Assembly (NCBI GenBank): GCA_016937995.1
Contig: JAFGVM010000037.1
Coordinates: 1-64,000, forward strand
Direction: 5' to 3'
DNA from: Candidatus Delongbacteria bacterium
GTDB taxonomy: Bacteria > UBA4055
DNA length: 64,000 nucleotides
Below, piece after piece: positions 18,710 to 28,615 of the stretch; the stretch's first letter is position 1, and each line of letters begins with the position of its first letter. The notes under the pieces are model-generated. The model was given only the letters and a program-made list of their open reading frames with translations. It did not search any database and was not told where the DNA came from. The position numbers and the translations under genes are program-made.

Positions 18710-20878
18710 CTACCGATCAATCCCCATATGATGAAGAATGAATGAGTAAGTATTAGCTATCTCACGATACAGATCATATTTCCCTGAATACCCGCTGTGA
18801 CCAGTCATTCCAATATTCAAAAGCACTTTCGTTGCTGCTGTATTGTTTTCCCTAATCTTTGAGACCCATTTAAGCTGTTCCCAATAGTTAACTCTAGGGT
18901 CGTAAAAACCTGCCCTGACGAAGATCTCAGGATATGGCTGCTTAACTATGTTATAATACGGATCATATGAAAGCATATATTCAAAATCTTCTTTCACCCC
19001 TGGATTACCCCATTCATCATATTCAGCCACAACCGCTGTCAAAGTCGGGTCAGACATAGTATTTATCAGATCAACAAATGGAACATCAAGAACAGCAGCT
19101 TTACAGATATCCGGTCTTTCGTTAAGTACTGCTCCAACAAGAAGACCTCCTGCACTCGCTCCGGTGATAACAAGCTTCTCAGAAGATGTATAACCTTTTT
19201 CAATAAGGTATTCAGCACAGGAGATAAAGTCTTTAAATGTGTTTTTCTTATTTTTCAGCATTCCTTCTTTATGCCACTTCTTACCTTTTTCAAGCCCTCC
19301 CCTAACATGAGCTATCGCGTAGATAACACCTCTGTCTAGAAGACTGATCCTTGGTATCGAAAAATCCTGATCAAAGAACGATCCGTAAGCTCCATAACCA
19401 TCGAGAAGCATGGGGTTACTAACGTCATTTTTTAACAAGGATTTTTTATAAACAAGTGATATCGGGATCTTTTTATTATCATGAGATAGTGCATAGATCA
19501 TTTCAGTATTATATTCTGCCTTGTCGTAACCACCGACGACTTTCTCCTGCTTGACCAACTCCTTTTCTCCCGCATTCATATCATAATCCACAACCGAAAT
19601 AGGTGTTATCGGTGACTCATACATAAATCGAAGCTTTTCTGTATTGTATTCCGGATTTTCACCGAGATATACATTATAGCAGTTGTCATCAAACTTTATT
19701 TCTTTACTGCTCAAAGAAAGATAGTCGATTATATTGATCACCTTCTTCCCATCCTTTATCTCACTCAAAACCATGTATTTATCAAATATCTCGAAATCTT
19801 CAATATAAGTATCTTCACTGTGCTCTACATACTCCTTCCATTCACTTCTATGCGGAGATGTGTCCTTTGTTTTCATTATCTTGAAATTATATGCCTGATC
19901 GGCATTAGTATGGATTAGGAAATCAGTCCCCTGGTGTTCAACATAATACTCCACTCCTTCTTCCCTCTCAGATATCAGTTCGAAGGTTCCGATAGGATCT
20001 GTGCTATCAAGATAATACATCTCTGACGTAACGTTGTTAGCCGTTCCAATAAGAATAAATTTTTTATCTTTAGTTTTTTGGATCCATACAAAATAAGATT
20101 CGTCAGTTTCGAGGTAAATGTTTATATCATTGTCCTTATTGGTTCCGACAATATGCATGAATACACTATTGGTCCTGTTGGATTTGTCAACAAGCGTGTA
20201 AAAAAATGTGTCGTCTGATTCTGCCCAGACAACTTCACCGACATTTTCGATCACTTCACCAAAGTGCTTCCCTGTCTGAAGATTTTTCACATACAATGTA
20301 TAGTTTTCATCACCGGTATTATCAACAGAATATGCCAGATATCGATGGTCGGGACTGATACAGTACTCACCAAGCTCAAAATAATCGTTACTTTTAGCGA
20401 TCTCATTAAGATCGAGGATCACCTCTTCTTCAGCATTCAGATCTTTGTATTTTCTGCATTGAATTGGATACTGCCCTTCTTTTATATTTCTTGAGTAATA
20501 ATAATAATCACCGTCTTTTACAGGAACTGACATATCTGTAAAATCTACCCTTGAGATAATTTCTTTAAGAATTTCATTCTCTAATTCAATCATAGACGAC
20601 ATGCTGGCCATAGAATATTCATTCTCAGCTCTTATTTGGTCCATGACTGTTTTGTCTTTTCTTGAATCATCCCTCATCCAGCTATAATCATCATAGAGTT
20701 CAGTACCGTGAAATTTACTCATTTTTCTAATTTTTACAGGTACAGGAACTATGACCTCCCCGGAATACTTATCGTTCTCGCGATTTTCACGTAGCTGACG
20801 TTCCCGTTTAGGTTCCTGCCCCATAGTACTGGATATAAACACCAACAGACCTATAATAAATATGGATTTTATTTTCAT
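18710..20878 (-). CDS. Prolyl oligopeptidase family serine peptidase (oligopeptidase B-like, S9A), exported
   Basis: VITGASAGGLLVGAVLNERP (GxSxGG), YDPRVNYWE, TGHSGYSGKYD; signal peptide. Confidence 0.92.
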   Translation of the reverse strand: MKIKSIFIIGLLVFISSTMGQEPKRERQLRENRENDKYSGEVIVPVPVKIRKMSKFHGTELYDDYSWMRDDSRKDKTVMDQIRAENEYSMASMSSMIELENEILKEIISRVDFTDMSVPVKDGDYYYYSRNIKEGQYPIQCRKYKDLNAEEEVILDLNEIAKSNDYFELGEYCISPDHRYLAYSVDNTGDENYTLYVKNLQTGKHFGEVIENVGEVVWAESDDTFFYTLVDKSNRTNSVFMHIVGTNKDNDINIYLETDESYFVWIQKTKDKKFILIGTANNVTSEMYYLDSTDPIGTFELISEREEGVEYYVEHQGTDFLIHTNADQAYNFKIMKTKDTSPHRSEWKEYVEHSEDTYIEDFEIFDKYMVLSEIKDGKKVINIIDYLSLSSKEIKFDDNCYNVYLGENPEYNTEKLRFMYESPITPISVVDYDMNAGEKELVKQEKVVGGYDKAEYNTEMIYALSHDNKKIPISLVYKKSLLKNDVSNPMLLDGYGAYGSFFDQDFSIPRISLLDRGVIYAIAHVRGGLEKGKKWHKEGMLKNKKNTFKDFISCAEYLIEKGYTSSEKLVITGASAGGLLVGAVLNERPDICKAAVLDVPFVDLINTMSDPTLTAVVAEYDEWGNPGVKEDFEYMLSYDPYYNIVKQPYPEIFVRAGFYDPRVNYWEQLKWVSKIRENNTAATKVLLNIGMTGHSGYSGKYDLYREIANTYSFILHHMGIDR

Positions 20879-20963
20879 AGTATATTACTCCCGAATGTAT
20901 TTTCATACAAAATAAAGAATACATTGATCTTTTTCAACATTAATTATGATATAGTATTCACAC

Positions 20964-20994
20964 TTGCCTAAACCAAAATTATTTTGTATAATAC
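20964..20994 (+). promoter_or_regulatory. Candidate promoter TTG-N20-TATAATAC
   Basis: Same 20-nt spacing as the tRNA-fMet promoter; ~40 nt upstream of an SD-preceded mini-ORF. Confidence 0.4.
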
Positions 20995-21465
20995 TAACTG
21001 ACAACAAAACAACTAAAACCAAAAATTGGAGGAATTATGACTGAGATATATTTAAAAACTACGGATTTGAGATTGTAGCGTAAGTTAGAATAACCGTTTA
21101 CATATAAGAATAATCTCTCATACGATATGATCCGTTCGGATCGGTCTACAAATTCAATTCCGCAGTATTTCCCCTAAATATTTATGTCAGAAGTAAGATA
21201 TCAGAAGTTAGAAGTCTGATTTAGTTTGTCTTTCTAAACTTGATTCTCCCGATAAATCGGATTCAAATAAATAAGTCTTAGACTTCAATTAACTCAGTCT
21301 GACTTACACCTCTGACTTCTAATTTTTAACTTCTGACTTTAAAATCTCACAGAGATCCCATCGCTCATCTCTTTAAACATGGCAGCGATACGTACTAACT
21401 AAACAATAGGAGGTGCATATGAATAACTTAATCGAAGGAAGTTGCATTAGTTAGCAGCTTCTACG

Positions 21466-21859
21466 TTGAGAGGGAAGCTGGTAACTTCCCTCTCAATAAT
21501 TGTGCGAGAAAATAGAAAGTGATGTATTCCGTAGGGGAAGGTCTCCGCACCTTCCCGTAAACGGAAAACAAGATTGCCACTCCCGATAAATCGGGATCGC
21601 AATGACAGAATGTAAGCGCTAAACATCTTGAGCCCACTACGATAGAAGAGAGACGCTCGTGTAGAGCGTCTATACGGGAATCCGTAAAGACGCCCAACCT
21701 GGGCGTCTCATAACTTACATAAACAACGGAGGCAACGATGATTGTAACAAACAAAGAACAAAGACGAACAAGGAGCGTATAGCTATAATTCAAATATACG
21801 TCTCCTTTGTTGTACAGACACATCACCATGTGTCTCTGAGTCACAATGTGTTGTGACTC
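21466..21859. repeat. Array of seven hairpins upstream of rsgA
   Basis: TTGAGAGGGAAG/CTTCCCTCTCAA (21466-21496), GGGAAGGT/ACCTTCCC (21535-21556), TCCCGATAAATCGGGA (21581-21596), AGACGCTC/GAGCGTCT (21651-21671), GACGCCCA/TGGGCGTC (21689-21707), AGACACAT/ATGTGTCT (21816-21835), GAGTCACAA/TTGTGACTC (21838-21859). Confidence 0.85.
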
Positions 21860-21894
21860 TACGAATACAATCAAAAAACGGAGACAAAATTATA

Positions 21895-23028
21895 ATGACA
21901 ACATTAGAACAATACGGCTGGAATGAATTCTTTGAAAACAACTTTCAAAAATATAAAGAATTAAACTATGAACCGGCCAGAGTAACAAAAGAAAGTATAA
22001 ACCAGTATTGGTTAATGACAGAGTCAGGTGAAGTTAAAGCAAAACTGTCGACTAAATTCTTCATGGATACATTCGGGAAGGAACAACTACCTGTCGTAGG
22101 TGACTGGGTGGCTGTTCAGAAGCCTGTGGAAGCTGAGGAATATTTTATAGAAGCTGTTCTACCGAGAAAAACAAGACTGATACGAAAAGGTAAAGATACC
22201 TACGGGAGGAATTTCGTCAAAGCAGGTGATGGTGGTATCAGGATCATTTCCAGCAATATAGATACTGTATTCTATGTGGCATCACTTGATCATAGAGATT
22301 TCAATATTACCAAGATAGAACGATATCTCGTAATGCTCTATGAAAGCGGTGCTCAACCTGTACTGATATTGAATAAGAAGGATATCTGTCCTGAGTATGA
22401 AGAATATATTGAAAAGGTGAAGAACATAGCCGGTGAACTTCCGGTTCTTGCAGTAAGTGCAATTAACTATGATGGATTCGAGGAATTATTCGATTACCTT
22501 GAGGAAGGTAAGACCGTAGCATTCATAGGATCATCCGGAGTTGGTAAATCTTCTATAGTGAATGTATTAATGGGTGAAGATGTAATGTATGTAAGTAATA
22601 TCCGTGAATCTGATAAAAGAGGAAAGCATACAACTACTCATAGAGAAATGATACTTTTCCCTGAAGGTGGCATTCTTATTGATAATCCTGGGATCAGAGA
22701 TCTGAAACCCGTAGCATCTCAGGAAGCATTGGAATCTACTTTTGAAGATATCGTTGAACTTGAAACAATGTGTAAATTTTCAAACTGTACACACAAAAAC
22801 GAACCTGATTGTGCAATAAAAGAAGCACTGGAAAGTGATGAACTTTCAGCGAAGAGATATGAAAACTACCTGAATTTGAAACGAGAAGCTCAATTCTTTG
22901 AAAAACGTGCTGCACAGAGAGAAGAAATTTTGAAAAAAGCTGCTGAACGGGAACAAAAAGGTGGCAAGAAAACAAAGAAACACATGCGTGGCAAAAAGAA
23001 CCGTGACAAATATGTCTATGAACACTGA
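21895..23028 (+). CDS. rsgA: Small ribosomal subunit biogenesis GTPase RsgA (start at 21895, not 21853)
   Basis: LNKKD, GSSGVGKSSIVNVLMG, GKHTTTHREM, DNPGIRDL, zinc motif CKFSNCTHKNEPDC. Confidence 0.94.
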   Translation: MTTLEQYGWNEFFENNFQKYKELNYEPARVTKESINQYWLMTESGEVKAKLSTKFFMDTFGKEQLPVVGDWVAVQKPVEAEEYFIEAVLPRKTRLIRKGKDTYGRNFVKAGDGGIRIISSNIDTVFYVASLDHRDFNITKIERYLVMLYESGAQPVLILNKKDICPEYEEYIEKVKNIAGELPVLAVSAINYDGFEELFDYLEEGKTVAFIGSSGVGKSSIVNVLMGEDVMYVSNIRESDKRGKHTTTHREMILFPEGGILIDNPGIRDLKPVASQEALESTFEDIVELETMCKFSNCTHKNEPDCAIKEALESDELSAKRYENYLNLKREAQFFEKRAAQREEILKKAAEREQKGGKKTKKHMRGKKNRDKYVYEH

Positions 23029-23141
23029 TATCGTAAAGACGCCCAACTCGGGCGTCTCTACAACACAGAATGATCAATTTTCAAGGATTCCAGAACCCGC
23101 CTGGATCCCCGTGTCAAGCACGAGGATGACAACGTAATCAG

Positions 23142-23227
23142 CAGGTCACATTGAGCGGAGTCGAAATGTAGGACCTGTTGATTATGAAAAGTCTTACACT
23201 TCGGCTCCGCTCAGTGTGACTTTTCAT
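23142..23227. repeat. Two opposed copies (E and C) of the GTC-hairpin family
   Basis: CAGGTC-ACATT-gagcggagtcga-AATGT-ag-GACCTG (23142-23177) and ATGAAAAGTC-tt-ACACT-tcggctccgctc-AGTGT-GACTTTTCAT (23184-23227). Confidence 0.8.
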
Positions 23228-23338
23228 AACTTTCCCCTTTCCCCTTATCCCTACGTTTTTCAATTCTCAATTTTCAATTATCAATTATCAATTAATTTCC
23301 TTATATTTCGAACTTTCCTTAATAAAACAGGAAGTACC

Positions 23339-24709
23339 ATGAATGTATTGATAGCCGGTGGTGGTGAAGTTGGTTATATAATTGCGGAAAGATTGATCAC
23401 GGAAGGGCACAATGTAACGATCATTGAAAGAGATGAAGACAGGGTTGCAACTCTGAACAATGAACTGGATGCTTATGTTGTACATGGAAGCGGGATATAT
23501 GTAAAACGATTAAAACAGGCTAAAATTGAAAAAACAGACTTGTTCTTAGCTTTAACAAATGATGATAATAAAAACATAATATCCTGCTCTCTGGCAAAGA
23601 AATTAACTAACGGACATGCAACTACTATTGCTAAAGTAGAAAATTATATCTATTATTTTTCCGATGACAGAATTTCACCAAAGTACTATGGTATAGATGA
23701 AACTATAGCTTCAACAAGACTTACAATTGACAAACTGCAAGACCTGATCAAAGAACCTGATGCTATTGAAAATATGTACTTTTATGATGATAAAATTCAG
23801 ATAATCGGTGTGAACATCCCAAGAGATTTTTCTCTATCCGGTAAAACCTTTCGGGAAATTGCGATAGAACACCCTGAATGGCAAAAGTCAAAAGTTATCG
23901 CAATCAAGTATGATGAGGGCGTAATGATTCCTACAGGAAATGATACAATTCAACCCGGTGATAAGCTTTACATTATAGGTACAAATGAAATTTTACAGGA
24001 TCTATTGACTCAATATTTTACTTCAAATAAAAAAATAAATGATATTGTGATTTTTGGCGGGAACAGGATCGGAAAGGAATTTGCCCAACTTCAAGCAGCT
24101 AAGGGTAGAAAAGTCACTATCTTTGATGATGACATAAAAGTATGTAAACAACTATCTGAAGAGTTGGAAAACATCCTGATCGTTCATGCTTCAGGAACTA
24201 ATCAAAAAGCTCTTGAAGAAATTAACATGAAAAATGCCTGTGTAGTTTGTGTATCAAATGATGATGAATATAATATTATCTCAGCAGTTTTAGCAAAACA
24301 GAATGGGGCCACAAAAGCAATTTGTAATATCAGGAATCTATCTATAAGTAAGATCGTTAATCAAATATCCGACATTGATTCAGTTTTCTCACCTGAAGAA
24401 TTAACATTGGCAGAAGTACTTAAATATTGCAGAAAGGGAAATATAGTATCGATCACACATATGCCTAACATCAATGCTGAGACTATACAAGCTCAAATAT
24501 CTGAAAAAATATCTATTATAAACAAACCTTTGAAAGAAGTCAAATTTCCAAAAGGTATGATAATAGGAGCTATAATTCGTAATGGTGAAATAATAATACC
24601 AAATGGTAATGATTCAATTAAATTAAATGATATCGTAATAGCTTTCGTTTTACCTGCAGCAAAAAGCTATGCAGAGGATATATTCGCAAAAAATTTGAGC
24701 AAGAGGTAA
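23339..24709 (+). CDS. trkA: Trk system potassium transporter TrkA (start at 23339)
   Basis: MNVLIAGGGEVGYIIAERL and second NAD-binding domain IVIFGGNRIGKEFAQL; followed by trkH. Confidence 0.92.
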   Translation: MNVLIAGGGEVGYIIAERLITEGHNVTIIERDEDRVATLNNELDAYVVHGSGIYVKRLKQAKIEKTDLFLALTNDDNKNIISCSLAKKLTNGHATTIAKVENYIYYFSDDRISPKYYGIDETIASTRLTIDKLQDLIKEPDAIENMYFYDDKIQIIGVNIPRDFSLSGKTFREIAIEHPEWQKSKVIAIKYDEGVMIPTGNDTIQPGDKLYIIGTNEILQDLLTQYFTSNKKINDIVIFGGNRIGKEFAQLQAAKGRKVTIFDDDIKVCKQLSEELENILIVHASGTNQKALEEINMKNACVVCVSNDDEYNIISAVLAKQNGATKAICNIRNLSISKIVNQISDIDSVFSPEELTLAEVLKYCRKGNIVSITHMPNINAETIQAQISEKISIINKPLKEVKFPKGMIIGAIIRNGEIIIPNGNDSIKLNDIVIAFVLPAAKSYAEDIFAKNLSKR

Positions 24710-24712
24710 TAT

Positions 24713-26227
24713 TTGAACTGGAAAGCGATCCTTAAAATACAAGGTTTACTTTTAGTAATACTGTCTGTTTCTATGCTTTTCCCAATTGCATTTTCTATTT
24801 ATTACGGATCTTCAGATTTTATAGAACTTTTTTCAGGAATGGCTATAACACTTGTTTCAGGTATTATACTTTCAGTATCTTTCAACTCAAATAAACCCTT
24901 AAAACCTAGAGAGGGTTTTATTATAGTAGCTACAGGTTGGATCATAGCATCCGTTTTTGGAGCTCTTCCCTTTTATTTTCATGAGGCTTTTAACGGGAAT
25001 TTTATAGACTGTGTTTTTGAAACAATGTCTGGATTAACAACAACCGGATCATCTATTTTAGTCGATATTGAAATTCTTCCAAAAGGGTTGTTGTTTTGGA
25101 GAAGTTTTACTCATTGGCTAGGCGGGATGGGAATTATTTTATTGGTTGTAGCGATATTACCTATTCTAGGATTTAATTCTACCAATCTTTACAAAGCTGA
25201 AGTTTCAGGACCTACAAAAGATAGAATAAGCCCAAAGATAAAAGATACTGCAAAAATACTATGGTATATTTATTTCGGTATGACTATCCTACTAACTGCA
25301 CTGCTGATGATCGGTGGAATGGACCTGTTCAATGCACTTTGCCACACTTTTGGAACTTTAGGTACAGGCGGTTTATCGACACTAAACAAATCTGTCGGTG
25401 GATTTAATAATTTATATTTTGAAGTAGTCATTATTATTTTTATGTACTTATCCGGTATGAATTTTTTTCTTCATTACAGTTTGATCAAGGGTAAATTTAC
25501 AGATATATTTTCAAATAGAGAATGGAGATTTTATACGATTTTACTTATCGGATCTACCTTTTTAATATCGCTGAATATTCATTACTACAATTATTCAGCA
25601 GAAATCTTAAATAATAATTCGATACTTTTGTTATACAAAGAAAGTTATGGATTATGTTTAAGACATTCATTCTTTCAAACTATTTCATTGGGAACTTGCA
25701 CCGGTTATACAACCACTAATTTTGATCTATGGCCAAGTTTTTCAAAAATACTTCTCATATCATTGATGTTTATTGGTGGGAGTGCAGGCTCGACTTCAGG
25801 AGGTATTAAACAGATCAGAATAATTATTTTAATAAAATTTGTAATTGTCGAGATAAAAAGATTAATTTACCCTAAAGCTTATTTTTCGGTCAAGGTTGGA
25901 AATCAAGTATATCAAGATCCGGTTTTAAAAAATGTCATCGCATATTTTATAGTTTTTTTATTAGCGTTTGCATCAGTTACTTTAATTCTTACTTTCAGAG
26001 GCTACGATATTGTTACTTCATTTTCTGCTTCTATAGCTACTTTATCAGGAGTTGGACCTGGCTTGGCACGAGTAGGTGCAATAGGAAGTTTTGCGTTTTT
26101 TGATAATTTCTCTAAATTAGTGCTCATATTCAATATGTTAATAGGCAGACTTGAAATTTATTCTGTGCTGATATTGTTTTATACATTGTTTTATCCGGAA
26201 AGATTATTCGTGAAAATGAAAAGGTAA
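24713..26227 (+). CDS. trkH: Trk potassium uptake protein TrkH (TTG start)
   Basis: ETMSGLTTTGSSIL, FWRSFTHWLGGMGIILL, GTGGLSTLNKSVG, GGSAGSTSGGIKQIR. Confidence 0.93.
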   Translation: MNWKAILKIQGLLLVILSVSMLFPIAFSIYYGSSDFIELFSGMAITLVSGIILSVSFNSNKPLKPREGFIIVATGWIIASVFGALPFYFHEAFNGNFIDCVFETMSGLTTTGSSILVDIEILPKGLLFWRSFTHWLGGMGIILLVVAILPILGFNSTNLYKAEVSGPTKDRISPKIKDTAKILWYIYFGMTILLTALLMIGGMDLFNALCHTFGTLGTGGLSTLNKSVGGFNNLYFEVVIIIFMYLSGMNFFLHYSLIKGKFTDIFSNREWRFYTILLIGSTFLISLNIHYYNYSAEILNNNSILLLYKESYGLCLRHSFFQTISLGTCTGYTTTNFDLWPSFSKILLISLMFIGGSAGSTSGGIKQIRIIILIKFVIVEIKRLIYPKAYFSVKVGNQVYQDPVLKNVIAYFIVFLLAFASVTLILTFRGYDIVTSFSASIATLSGVGPGLARVGAIGSFAFFDNFSKLVLIFNMLIGRLEIYSVLILFYTLFYPERLFVKMKR

Positions 26228-26229
26228 TT

Positions 26230-26424
26230 TCAATAATCAATCGGATTGTTCCTTATATATTGCCTGATATTATATAATTCTTTTTCATTTCTGATTATTC
26301 TGTCATGGAACGACCGTTGCCATTTGAAATTAATATTTTTGTTTGTTTGATTAATATTTTTGGTTACATAATGTTTGAATGATCGGATGAATTCTGTTAA
26401 ACCATGTAAATTATTAACCCTCCC
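26230..26424 (-). pseudogene. Remnant of REP-associated tyrosine (Y1/IS200-like) transposase, C-terminal part
   Basis: Minus-strand translation RVNNLHGLTEFIRSFKHYVTKNINQTNKNINFKWQRSFHDRIIRNEKELYNIRQYIRNNPIDY*; in-frame stop at 26425-26427 and no N-terminal HUH region. Confidence 0.82.
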
Positions 26425-26449
26425 CTACGGATACGGAAAAAATAATTTT

Positions 26450-26475
26450 TAAAAAAAAGGTGCTCGTACGAGCAC
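26450..26475 (-). terminator. Terminator for the minus-strand GNAT gene
   Basis: Perfect palindrome GTGCTCGTACGAGCAC (26460-26475) followed on the minus strand by a T-tract. Confidence 0.65.
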
Positions 26476-26530
26476 TCAAACTTAATCACTAAAAAAATAT
26501 AAATATATATATGAAAAGGTTTTTTTAAGG

Positions 26531-27121
26531 CTACATGAATAGCTCATGATACTCTGTATTCTTATTGTTCAATAGAGCAAATAAATAATTGTCATCAAAT
26601 TTCTGATTTACAAAGTTATAGGAATAATCTTTTAACAAAGCTTCCTGAAAGAATCCGAAATTCCGTACCAGCTGCACTGAAAGATCAGCCTGGGGATTCA
26701 CAATAGACTCAATTCTGTGTAGCTTCATTTTATTAAACCCGAATTCAATTACCGGTGGAAATATCTCTGTCAAATATCCCTGATCCCAGTATTCTCTTTT
26801 TAAAGAATGCCTGATCCCGCACCTGTAAAACCTTCTGAACCAGCATGTATAATTTATCAGACCTATCATTTTATTATTTTCCTTTAAAGCTATGACCCAG
26901 GCAAATCCAAGCTTTTTATCAAATAAAGCTTTTAACTGCTGTAATGTCTTATTTGCTTCTATTATATCTTTCATAATGTCAAGGCCGAAGCATTTTACAT
27001 TATCCTTGTCTGAAAAAAGTTCATGTAGATTTCCCAGGTCAGACTGTTTAATTTGTCTCAATATGCATCTGTCCGTTTCAAATTCCGGGAATCTTTCAAA
27101 TAAATGATCAAAGCACTTCAT
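26531..27121 (-). CDS. GNAT family N-acetyltransferase (RimJ/RimL-like)
   Basis: FETDRCILRQIKQSDLGNLHELFSD, GLINYTCW, HRIESIVNPQADLSVQLVRNFGFFQEALLKDY. Confidence 0.85.
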   Translation of the reverse strand: MKCFDHLFERFPEFETDRCILRQIKQSDLGNLHELFSDKDNVKCFGLDIMKDIIEANKTLQQLKALFDKKLGFAWVIALKENNKMIGLINYTCWFRRFYRCGIRHSLKREYWDQGYLTEIFPPVIEFGFNKMKLHRIESIVNPQADLSVQLVRNFGFFQEALLKDYSYNFVNQKFDDNYLFALLNNKNTEYHELFM

Positions 27122-27141
27122 AATTAACCTCTTAATAAATT

Positions 27142-28305
27142 TTATATATAATATTCAAATTTTCTAATTTTTATTTCATCATTGTTATCTATTATGTATA
27201 AATGATCTCCAAGAAATCTGATCGTCATGTTTATACCAAGATCAGTTTCTGTTTTAAACATATCAAGCATTATACTATTTATAAAAACACCATTTTCAAA
27301 TATATCAAAATACAGATCCTTATCATCATCCGTATGTTCTCTTGCGCTCAAAACCCATAATCTACCGAATTTATCTTCCCAAAGTCCATGAACAGCTTTT
27401 CTATAATGAACTTCCGACTTATTTTCTGATATTGTATCATCATTTCTGACAGTTATCTGCCTATTAAGTTTTTGGAGCTCCTGTTCTGTCATTTTAATTT
27501 TTCTATAATGTTTTGATATATCATATTGATCTTTGCCTGAATAGTCATAAACTTTAATTTTATAGTTATCTTCACTAATATCAGCTATATATATATTATT
27601 TTCTGACACTGAATATATCTGCATAAAATCCATCGGGTTAAGTTTGGGTTCTGCAGGATTAAATTCCATCTTTATAAATGTAAGGTCATTAATTTTGTTC
27701 ATTTCAGGATCAAATTTAGAGATCGAGCTTTTCAAGAATACTCTACCTTCTTCTACATCTGCGGTCAGGTCAGTTCCAACCATAAAATTATTTTTGTTTG
27801 ACGGCAAAATAAATTCTGGAGTTCTGTTCCCACATTGTTTACTGTCAATAAAATTACCATCTATATCAAATTTAATTATCTTAAATGTCGACGGATCAGA
27901 TATATATACAATGTCATTTAAAATTACTAAATTCTTTGCCTGTCCATATTCACCCGGACCTGTACCGACATTTCCGAAACTTGTAATGAATTTCCCGTCT
28001 TTGTCGAATTTTTTGATTTTCTGACTGTTATTGTCAACAATGTAAATATTATTTTTGCTGTCTATTGACAAATTTTCAGTTGAGTAGAAAGAACTAAGAG
28101 AATTATCTGACCCATTTTCACCTTTTATTGTAAGAACTTCATTGAATTTGTAATTAAAATCTTTGTTTGCAGGTTCCATTTTATTAATGAAATTTTTTAT
28201 ACCGTTAATTTCTTTTACAGTATAATTTAACTTCTTCTCTTCTTTGTTACTGCAACTAACCAATAATAGTAGTGCGATCATTGTTAATAGTAGATTGTGT
28301 TTCAT
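27142..28305 (-). CDS. 6-bladed beta-propeller lipoprotein (probable start at 28305)
   Basis: MKHNLLLTMIALLLLVSCSNKE lipobox; IYIVDNNSQKIKKFDKDGKFITSFGNVGTGPGEY. Confidence 0.75.
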   Translation of the reverse strand: MKHNLLLTMIALLLLVSCSNKEEKKLNYTVKEINGIKNFINKMEPANKDFNYKFNEVLTIKGENGSDNSLSSFYSTENLSIDSKNNIYIVDNNSQKIKKFDKDGKFITSFGNVGTGPGEYGQAKNLVILNDIVYISDPSTFKIIKFDIDGNFIDSKQCGNRTPEFILPSNKNNFMVGTDLTADVEEGRVFLKSSISKFDPEMNKINDLTFIKMEFNPAEPKLNPMDFMQIYSVSENNIYIADISEDNYKIKVYDYSGKDQYDISKHYRKIKMTEQELQKLNRQITVRNDDTISENKSEVHYRKAVHGLWEDKFGRLWVLSAREHTDDDKDLYFDIFENGVFINSIMLDMFKTETDLGINMTIRFLGDHLYIIDNNDEIKIRKFEYYI

Positions 28306-28615
28306 TTTACTCCCTCTCCAGGTTTTTATTTTTTGACACACAATTTTGAATAAAGTTGTCATATAATTTATCAGACAATTTAAATTTAGACACAAACATT
28401 AAATATTTTAATATATTTTCTACCAAATGTTAATTTTATTGATCAAAATGTATTATATCTTCGCGAATTGTTCTGACTCACAGATAATGAAATTTAAAAT
28501 TTCAATTTTATATCTTTTAAACTCTTGATTTTGAATTCTTTTTTATATAGATTATTTCAAAGACTTAAATAATAACTAAATATCAGAACGTATTTTTAAT
28601 TAATAAGGAGTTCGT

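Noticed and set aside
21461-21874. 137-aa minus-strand ORF in the ORF track
   Set aside because: Built from the palindromic hairpin array; no SD or domain signal, read as an artefact
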